This document shows positions 58,923-64,000 of a stretch of DNA of 64,000 bases, in pieces; within the stretch, counting starts at the first letter, position 1; each line of letters starts with the position of its first letter. The stretch lies in the NCBI RefSeq assembly GCF_036388275.1, contig NZ_DASVSF010000023.1, forward strand, positions 70,584-134,583, written 5' to 3'. Below the pieces are notes generated by a model. The model searched no databases. It saw only the letters and a program-made list of their open reading frames with translations, and was not told where the DNA came from. This DNA comes from Longimicrobium sp. Its GTDB lineage: Bacteria; Gemmatimonadota; Gemmatimonadetes; Longimicrobiales; Longimicrobiaceae. The position numbers were made by a program, and so were the translations under genes.

Positions 58923-59021
58923 GTGTCTGCTCGTCTCTCTTGGTGTATCTGCCGGTGATTTCCCGGCGCTTGCGGAGTAGACGAGTCTCGCGCGCGGAGG
59001 TCACATGGGGGAGGCAGCCAT

Positions 59022-59163
59022 GGTAACAAAGGTAAGGACGGTCACAACGGTAACTACGGGAACGGACGTGACAGAACCCTCCCACGAGCACGCCGCGCGA
59101 AGGTTCATCATGTAGGTCCCGTTGTTACCGTAGTGACCGCAGTTACCGTAGTTACCGCAGTTC
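59022..59163. repeat. Two opposed 9-bp minisatellites
   Basis: GGTAACNNN-type 9-mers run in tandem from 59022 to ~59075 (GGTAACAAA, GGTAAGGAC, GGTCACAAC, GGTAACTAC, GGGAACGGA). Complementary 9-mers run from 59124 to ~59163 (GTTACCGTA, GTGACCGCA, GTTACCGTA, GTTACCGCA). The two arrays could pair as a long imperfect hairpin. The second reaches the rsgA stop codon. Confidence 0.85.
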
Positions 59164-60091
59164 ACCCGTCCCAGCCGCCCTCTTCCTGCTCGCCCGCGTA
59201 CATCCGGCGGTAGCTGTCGTAGCGTCCGGGATGGATCTGTCCCGCGTCCACGGCGGCGCGCACGGCGCAGCCGGGCTCGTGCGTGTGCGTGCAGCCGGGA
59301 TAGCGGCAGTCGTCCAGCAGGTTCTCGAACTCCGGGAAGTAGAAGTGGAGCTGGTCGCGGTCGATCTCCCACAGCCCCAGCTCGCGCAGCCCCGGCGTGT
59401 CGGCCACCCAGCCGCCGCACTCCAGCGGAATCAGCTGCGCCGTCACCGTGGTGTGGCGCCCCTTGTTCACCGCCTCGCTGATGGCCGCCACGCGAAGCCC
59501 CAGCCCTGGCTGCACCGCGTTCAACAGGCTGCTCTTGCCCACGCCCGACGGTCCGGTGAGCGCGGACAGACGCCCGCACAGCGCCTCACCCATCTCCGCC
59601 ACCCCCAGCCCCGCCTTGGCCGCCGTGTACATCACCGTGTAGCCGGCGCGCTCGTAGTGGGCGAAGATCGCCCGGGCCGCGTCGATGCCCGTCAGGTCCA
59701 CCTTGTTGACGATGATCAGCGGGGCGATATCGCTGGACTCGGCGATCACCAGGAAGCGGTCCAGCATGCGCAGGTGCGGGTCTGGCTTCGCGGCGGCGAA
59801 CACCACCAGCACCTGGTCCACGTTCGCCACGATGGCCTTGGCGCGCGGCGCCTTGCCCGGTGCCTTGCGGGCCAGCACGGTGGTGCGCTCGTGCACGTTC
59901 TCGATGGTCCAGGCCTCCTCCTCCTCGCCCGTGCCCTCGCGCTGTACGTCGACGCGGTCGCCCACGACCACCTTTTCGCCGGTGCGCTGCTCGCGCTTCA
60001 ACCGGCCGCGCAGCACCGCCTCGATCACCCCGTCCGGGGTTTCTACCTCGTACAACCCGCCCTGCGCCCTGCGAACCGTGCCCGTCAGCAT
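59162..60091 (-). CDS. rsgA: Small ribosomal subunit biogenesis GTPase RsgA
   Basis: The 309-residue product has an OB-fold N-terminus (~1-75), a circularly permuted GTPase with G4 NKVD (129-132) before G1 GPSGVGKSS (180-188) and G3 DTPG (231-234), and a zinc finger CRYPGCTHTHEPGC (Cys262, Cys267, His269, Cys275). It tests 30S subunit maturation. The start at 60091 gives MLTGTVRRAQGGLYEV, matching the family. Upstream lies the sigma-factor terminator. Confidence 0.96.
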   Translation of the reverse strand: MLTGTVRRAQGGLYEVETPDGVIEAVLRGRLKREQRTGEKVVVGDRVDVQREGTGEEEEAWTIENVHERTTVLARKAPGKAPRAKAIVANVDQVLVVFAAAKPDPHLRMLDRFLVIAESSDIAPLIIVNKVDLTGIDAARAIFAHYERAGYTVMYTAAKAGLGVAEMGEALCGRLSALTGPSGVGKSSLLNAVQPGLGLRVAAISEAVNKGRHTTVTAQLIPLECGGWVADTPGLRELGLWEIDRDQLHFYFPEFENLLDDCRYPGCTHTHEPGCAVRAAVDAGQIHPGRYDSYRRMYAGEQEEGGWDG

Positions 60092-60139
60092 GAAGCCTTC
60101 ATAGGGAAAGCGCCGTCCGCATGGTGACGGCTTCGGGTG

Positions 60140-60177
60140 AAAAGACGACGGCACCCCTCCGGATGGAGAGGTGCCGT
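60140..60177 (-). terminator. Terminator of the sigma-factor gene
   Basis: ACGGCACCCCTCC (60148-60160) and GGAGAGGTGCCGT (60165-60177) form a stem with one mismatch; leftward it is followed by CGTCTTTTC. Confidence 0.85.
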
Positions 60178-60209
60178 GAATGACCGGACCGGGAGCGGAT
60201 GGCCGCGCA

Positions 60210-61133
60210 TCAGGCCGCGAACGAAGCCAGCGCATCGCCCATCTCGCCCTCGCGCAGCCGCTTGAGCGCGCGGTCGCGCAGCTGGCGAATGCGCTCGCGC
60301 GTAACGCCCAGGATGTCGCCGATCTCCTCGAGGGTGTGCTCGCGCCCGCCCTCCAGGCCAAAGTACAGCTTCAGCACCTTGGCGTCGCGCGGCTGCAGCG
60401 TGCCCAGCGCCTTGTCGATGCGCTCGGACAGCAGGCGCTCCTCCACCTCGTCCTCCGTTTCGATGGCCGAGTCGGCCACGAAGCGGTCCATCAGCTGGCT
60501 GTCGTCGCTGTCGCCGATGGGGGCGTCCAGGCGGATCTCGGCCGCGTTCAGCGTCTGCAGGCTCTCGACGATGTCCACCGACAGGCTGGTGGCCTCGGCC
60601 AGCTCCTGCGGCGTGGGATCGCGCCGAAGCTCCTGCTTCAGCCGCTCGCGCTCGCGGAAGATCTTGGCCAGGTCGCTGGCGCGGTTCAGGGGCACGCGCA
60701 CGCTGCGCCCCTGGTTGGCCAGCGCCGACAGGATGGCCTGGCGGATCCACCACACGGCGTAGGAGATGAACTTCACCCCCTGGTCCGGATCGAACTTCCG
60801 CGCGGCCGTCACCAGCCCCACGTTGCCCTCCTGGATCAGGTCGGCCAGGGAGACGCCGCGGTTCTGGTACTTCTTGGCGACCGAAATGACGAAGCGCAGG
60901 TTGGCGCGCACCAGCTCGGCGACCGCGATCTCGTCGCCCGCCTGCGCGCGCTTGCCAAGCTCGATCTCCTGCGGGGGGGTCAGCAGCGAGTGGGTGCTGA
61001 CCTCCTTCAGGTACTGGTCCAGGCTGCTCTGGTCCTCGGCGGCGACGGCGAAGCCCGCGTCCAGGCTGGGTGCCTGCCGCTTGCGCTTGCGAGTTGCCTT
61101 TCGCTGCGTCGTAGCCATGTCGTCGTTCTTCAC
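60210..61133 (-). CDS. RNA polymerase sigma-70 family factor (RpoD/RpoS-like)
   Basis: The 307-residue product has region 1.2 (LDQYLKEVSTHSLL), region 2 with DLIQEGNVGLVTAARKFDP (98 onward) and YAVWWIRQAI, region 3, and region 4 with an RPRDAKVLKLYFGLEGG-like stretch and the helix-turn-helix HTLEEIGDILGVTRERIRQL near 265-285. The -10 and -35 recognition segments are those of primary or primary-like sigmas. It lacks region 1.1, so it is a short factor, either the main one or a RpoS-like alternative. GTG at 61133 is preferred since AGGAAG precedes it; ATG 61118 lacks a ribosome site. Confidence 0.93.
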   Translation of the reverse strand: MKNDDMATTQRKATRKRKRQAPSLDAGFAVAAEDQSSLDQYLKEVSTHSLLTPPQEIELGKRAQAGDEIAVAELVRANLRFVISVAKKYQNRGVSLADLIQEGNVGLVTAARKFDPDQGVKFISYAVWWIRQAILSALANQGRSVRVPLNRASDLAKIFRERERLKQELRRDPTPQELAEATSLSVDIVESLQTLNAAEIRLDAPIGDSDDSQLMDRFVADSAIETEDEVEERLLSERIDKALGTLQPRDAKVLKLYFGLEGGREHTLEEIGDILGVTRERIRQLRDRALKRLREGEMGDALASFAA

Positions 61134-61721
61134 GTGCTCTTCCTGAAAGGTCCGCCGTCCGCGCGAGCGCGGATCGGTTCAGACTTGCAAAAGGTCTGCC
61201 GCAGGCCGAAACGAAGCCGCCCGGCGCTGAGAGAGCGTCCGGGCGGCGGCTGCTTCTGCGCGTGGCGGATTGCCTACGCGCTTCGCGTGCCGCCCCCCGG
61301 CCCGCATGCCGCCGCCACGGGCACGCGAAGCCGTACCCGAATGAATCCGGGCAGGTCCGTAACGCCGTGCGGGTGCAAGCGAGTCATGCTTGAAAACGCC
61401 AGAAGCTTGGGGTTTGTGACTGTTGGGGCGCACAAGGTAGAGCGCCCCGCCCGGCCCGTCAACGGCCCCGCCGTGCATCTTTCGCGGGGCTCCATCCGGG
61501 GCCGACGGGTCATACCGAGCGGCACGGCGAAGGTTCCTCCCTTCGTGGCGGCTCCCGTCCGGGGCTCCACGTGGTCTCCGTACGGATCGCGCCGGCCGCG
61601 AGTTTCCCATGGGTCGATCGACCTGGCGGATGGCGGAAACCATCCCCGCCCGCCGGCCGTACTCGCCTCGTCCGCTCGATCTCCATCATCCAGAAAACCC
61701 GTCCACGGAGACGTTGATCCC
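61134..61721. other. Non-coding region between sigma factor and DUF5694 gene
   Basis: This 588-bp divergent gap has a hairpin GCCGCCCGG (61216-61224)/CCGGGCGGC (61239-61247) and no credible frame on either strand; the frames present lack conserved content. It must hold promoters for both genes, but none is clear. Confidence 0.5.
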
Positions 61722-62564
61722 ATGCCGCCCAAGGCCGCCGCACGCATCCGCATCTTCCCCGCCCTGCTGGCCGCGCTCGCGCTGGCCACCGGCGTGTCCG
61801 CGCAGACCGCGCCGCGCGCCCAAGTGATGGTCCTGGGCACGCCGCACTGGGACAATCCCGGGCAGGACTACAGCAACACGCAGGTAGACGACGTGCTGGC
61901 CGAGCGGCGCCAAGCGGAGATCGCCGCCCTGGCCGCGGCCCTCGCCGAGTTCCGGCCCACGCGCATCGCCGTGGAGGTGCCGGTGGCGAGCGACTCGGCC
62001 ATCAACGCGCGCTACCGGGCGTATCGGCGGGGAGAGATCGCGCTGGGACGCAACGAAATCGATCAGATCGGCTTTCGCCTGGCGCACATGCTGGGGCACC
62101 CGCGGGTGTACGCGGTGGACCACAAGCAGGACCTGAACGTGGGCGCCGTGCTGGGCTGGGCCGCGCAGAACGGGCAGGCCGACGCCGCCCAGCGCATCGG
62201 CGGAATGATCCAGCAGCTGGTGGCCGACAAGAGCGCCGCCATCGCGAACGCGCCACTCGGCGAGGTGCTGCGGCAAGAGAACAGCCCCGCCACCGACAGC
62301 CTCGAGTCGCTGTACCTGCACTTCGTCCCCATCGGCAACGACACGTCGTTCGTCGGCGCGGAGATGGTGGCGGACTGGTACTCGCGCAACCTGAAGATCT
62401 TCGCCAACGTGACCCGCGTGGCGCGTCCCGGCGAGCGCGTGCTGGTGATCATGGGCACCGGCCACGGCCCGCTGCTGCGCCGGTACGTAGACGAGCACCC
62501 GGACTACGACCTGGTGCACGCCACCCGCTTCCTGGAGCGCTTCCGGCCGTCGCCGTCACGATAG
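61722..62564 (+). CDS. DUF5694 / TraB-like secreted protein
   Basis: The 280-residue product has a signal peptide (AALALATGVSAQ) and the DUF5694 pattern: VMVLGTPHWDNPGQDYSNTQ, RPTRIAVEVPV, EIDQIGFRLAHMLGHPRVYA, and near the end RVLVIMGTGHGPLLRRYVDE. The family is related to TraB-type (GumN) proteins, whose glutamate and GxxH motifs hint at metalloprotease-like activity. No reaction is established. GGAG lies 11 bases upstream of the ATG. It is separate from the following gene by 108 bp. Confidence 0.87.
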   Translation: MPPKAAARIRIFPALLAALALATGVSAQTAPRAQVMVLGTPHWDNPGQDYSNTQVDDVLAERRQAEIAALAAALAEFRPTRIAVEVPVASDSAINARYRAYRRGEIALGRNEIDQIGFRLAHMLGHPRVYAVDHKQDLNVGAVLGWAAQNGQADAAQRIGGMIQQLVADKSAAIANAPLGEVLRQENSPATDSLESLYLHFVPIGNDTSFVGAEMVADWYSRNLKIFANVTRVARPGERVLVIMGTGHGPLLRRYVDEHPDYDLVHATRFLERFRPSPSR

Positions 62565-62672
62565 ACGCGCGGTGGCGATGCGACGAGCGGGGCGGGGTTC
62601 CTTGCCGGGACTCCCGCCTCGCTTCACTTTGCGTGCTGTGCCTCCTCCCCTGTCCCCGGTCCCCGCTCCGCG

Positions 62673-63410
62673 ATGAAGCTTTCCGTCGACCGCGCCCTGC
62701 GAGCCATCTGGCTGGCCATCGGCGTGCTGCTGCTCGGGTTCCTGGTGGTGTTCGCCGTGGTCGCCGTCACGGGGTGGATCCGCACGATGGGCGCGGACGA
62801 GGCCGCCGTGCGAGTGGCGAGGGAGAGCGGACAGCCGCGGGAGGAGGCGCGTGCGGTGCGCCTGGGGATGCCCGACTCCATCCGCGGCAGCACGGCCATG
62901 ATCGCGATGGTGGGGAACGGCCAGGGATACCAGGGCCGCTACCGGGGCGACAAGGAGCACTCGCCGCCGGTGAACGTAGTTTTCCTGGACGACCAGGGTG
63001 CCCGCCTGCTGCTGGACAGGCCCGCTTACATCGGCGAGGTACGGTATCCGCGTCCCCGCGATCCCTCAGCCAGCGCATCGCAGAATTGGATTTCGTACCA
63101 GGTGGCGATGGAGGACGGCAACGGCAACGGGCAGCTGGACGACCGCGACCCGCGCTCGCTGTACGTGACGGACCTGGAGGGCCGCAACCTTCGCCCGGTG
63201 ATCCGGCCGCCGATGCGGCTGCTGGAGCACCAGGCCATCGGGCCCGGCCGCATCCTGGTGTATGCGCTGGAGCCGCCGCAGGGCCAGCAGGTGACGGAAG
63301 ACCGCATGCGCCAGCGCGCGTTCGTCTACGAGACGGCCACGGGCAAGCTGCTCCCCTTTAACGCGTTGGACGCCGCAACGGACCGCGCGGCCGACATCCT
63401 GGCGCGCTGA
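62673..63410 (+). CDS. Single-pass membrane hypothetical protein
   Basis: The 245-residue product has one N-terminal membrane helix (AIWLAIGVLLLGFLVVFAVV, ~11-30) and a soluble C-terminal domain predicted to face the periplasm, with GQGYQGRYRGDKEHSPPVNV, MEDGNGNGQLDDRDPRSLYV, and FNALDAATDRAA near the end. The EDGNGNGQLDDRD stretch looks like a calcium-binding-style acidic loop. No family is recognised. It begins 108 bp after DUF5694 and ends 18 bp before the DUF427 gene, so the last two are probably cotranscribed. Confidence 0.8.
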   Translation: MKLSVDRALRAIWLAIGVLLLGFLVVFAVVAVTGWIRTMGADEAAVRVARESGQPREEARAVRLGMPDSIRGSTAMIAMVGNGQGYQGRYRGDKEHSPPVNVVFLDDQGARLLLDRPAYIGEVRYPRPRDPSASASQNWISYQVAMEDGNGNGQLDDRDPRSLYVTDLEGRNLRPVIRPPMRLLEHQAIGPGRILVYALEPPQGQQVTEDRMRQRAFVYETATGKLLPFNALDAATDRAADILAR

Positions 63411-63428
63411 ATTCAGAGGAGGTGATCG

Positions 63429-63713
63429 ATGGCGAGGGCAACCTGGAACGGCGTGGTGATCGCGGAGAGCGACGCGTACGAGGTGGTGGAGGGCAACGTG
63501 TACTTTCCGCCCGGCACGGTACGACGAGAGCACCTGCAGCCCAGTGAAACCCACACGGTCTGCGGGTGGAAGGGCACGGCCAGCTACTACAGCGTGGTGG
63601 TGGACGGGCAGGAGAACGTGGACGCCGCGTGGTACTATCCGGAGCCCAAGGACGCGGCGAAGAACATCGCCGGCCACGTGGCGTTCTGGAAGGGCGTCGT
63701 CGTGGAGAAGTAA
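63429..63713 (+). CDS. DUF427 family protein
   Basis: The 94-residue product matches DUF427: MARATWNGVVIAESDAYEVV, YFPPGTVRREHLQPSETHTV, CGWKGTASYYSVVVDG and AWYYPEPKDAAKNIAGHVAF. The fold is a small beta barrel of unknown activity. GAGGAGG (63416-63422) lies 6 bases upstream of the ATG, which settles the start. It is the last complete gene before repeats and the insertion element. Confidence 0.94.
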   Translation: MARATWNGVVIAESDAYEVVEGNVYFPPGTVRREHLQPSETHTVCGWKGTASYYSVVVDGQENVDAAWYYPEPKDAAKNIAGHVAFWKGVVVEK

Positions 63714-63773
63714 GGGGCGGCGGTCGGGCGATGATGGGCTCGGGGCGTTTCGACCGATTCCGGCGCATGCCGC

Positions 63774-63832
63774 GGCCGCCCCCCATCCCCAGCCCTTCCC
63801 CCGCAAACTGCGCGGGGAAGGGAGCCAGTGTG
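63774..63832 (+). repeat. Family B hairpin repeat, copy 6
   Basis: CCCTTCCCCCGC, loop AAACTGC, GCGGGGAAGGG: the right arm lacks one G compared with other copies. It is followed by AGCCAGTGTG. Confidence 0.88.
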
Positions 63833-63876
63833 AGGCGTCGCCATAACTCCCTTCAACGCCATAGCCTGTCATCCTG

Positions 63877-64000
63877 AGAGGGTGTTGAGATAACCGAACA
63901 AAGTGCGAACATGCACAAGTAGACGGTGTATGCGGCTGGCATGACTAGCCTCAGATATCCGACAGACTTGACCGATTCGCAGTGGGAGCTGCTGCGCCCG
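63877..64000 (+). mobile_element. IS5-like insertion sequence, left end
   Basis: At about 63878 a family C repeat (TGTCATCCTGAG, 63867-63878) is interrupted and new sequence begins GGGTGTTGAGATAACCGAAC, followed 60 bp later by a transposase start. The element continues beyond the window, so its right end and target duplication are not visible. Confidence 0.75.
63941..64000 (+). CDS. IS5-family transposase, N-terminal fragment at window edge
   Basis: Twenty codons are visible, MTSLRYPTDLTDSQWELLRP. The block YPTDLTDxQWELLxP is the hallmark start of IS5-type (IS427/IS1031 group, DUF4096) transposases. The catalytic DDE residues would lie beyond the window. The leading 60 bp probably carry the left inverted repeat. 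Codon use (TAT, TTG, ACA, AGC) is less GC-biased than neighbours, consistent with a mobile element. Confidence 0.85.
   Translation, partial: MTSLRYPTDLTDSQWELLRP

Noticed and set aside
55875..58958. A long rightward frame opposite the GAF kinase and DUF4382 genes
   Set aside because: The opposite strand carries clear domain motifs, and this frame shows only basic low-complexity sequence.

Overview
The window looks like a replication-origin-proximal chromosomal segment of a high-GC, diderm (Gram-negative) bacterium. Many predicted outer-membrane barrels, lipoproteins, Thr/Ser/Gly-rich small secreted proteins and abundant intergenic hairpin repeats fit Gemmatimonadota, most likely a Longimicrobium-like lineage. 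That placement is inferred from gene content and style; no marker search was possible.

Region 1 (1-19.9 kb) is the origin neighbourhood. Leftward genes run dnaA, a 482-bp intergenic region with DnaA-box-like motifs, an AT-rich patch and a TAG-triplet tract (candidate oriC), dnaN, then three envelope or accessory genes. Rightward genes run rpmH-rnpA-yidD-yidC, mnmE, mnmG, parA-parB, an M23 peptidase and bactofilin. Two perfect parS palindromes flank mnmG and a near-perfect one lies inside a gene at 22.5 kb. A two-gene unit of unknown function sits between dnaA and rpmH, and a YqjD/YqjE/YqjK-like membrane operon plus acyP lies between mnmE and mnmG. No rsmG is seen between mnmG and parA.

Region 2 (19.9-31.5 kb) begins with a second cluster of DnaA-box-like sequences. 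It then carries a Nif3-like protein, an HD-GYP protein, a DUF2064 glycosyltransferase, a large DUF5916 outer-membrane protein, and a probable quinone/electrophile-response locus. In that locus a MarR regulator and a YceI protein have promoters built on the same 16-bp operator, next to a ring-cleaving dioxygenase, an alpha/beta hydrolase and, slightly further away, a quinone oxidoreductase. An L,D-transpeptidase lies within this stretch.

Region 3 (31.5-43.5 kb) holds a lower-GC islet with an Amidase_6-like lipoprotein, then htpG, a receiver-only response regulator, an Omp85-like barrel protein, a cupin, pyrimidine salvage genes (cdd plus a pyrimidine-nucleoside phosphorylase) and four tandem small low-complexity lipoproteins.

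Region 4 (43.6-53 kb) holds a sensor kinase and sigma-54 activator separated by an array of hairpin repeats, a Tat-signal protein translationally coupled to an amidase, and an LpoB-like/COG3014-like lipoprotein operon.

Region 5 (53-64 kb) holds a thioesterase, an HD hydrolase, a GAF-type kinase overlapping a TPR gene, a DUF4382 lipoprotein, rsgA, a sigma-70 factor, a DUF5694 protein and DUF427. The right edge enters an IS5-like element that has landed in one of the interspersed repeats. Several repeat families recur in intergenic DNA throughout and account for most gene-free stretches. No rRNA, tRNA or CRISPR was recognised.
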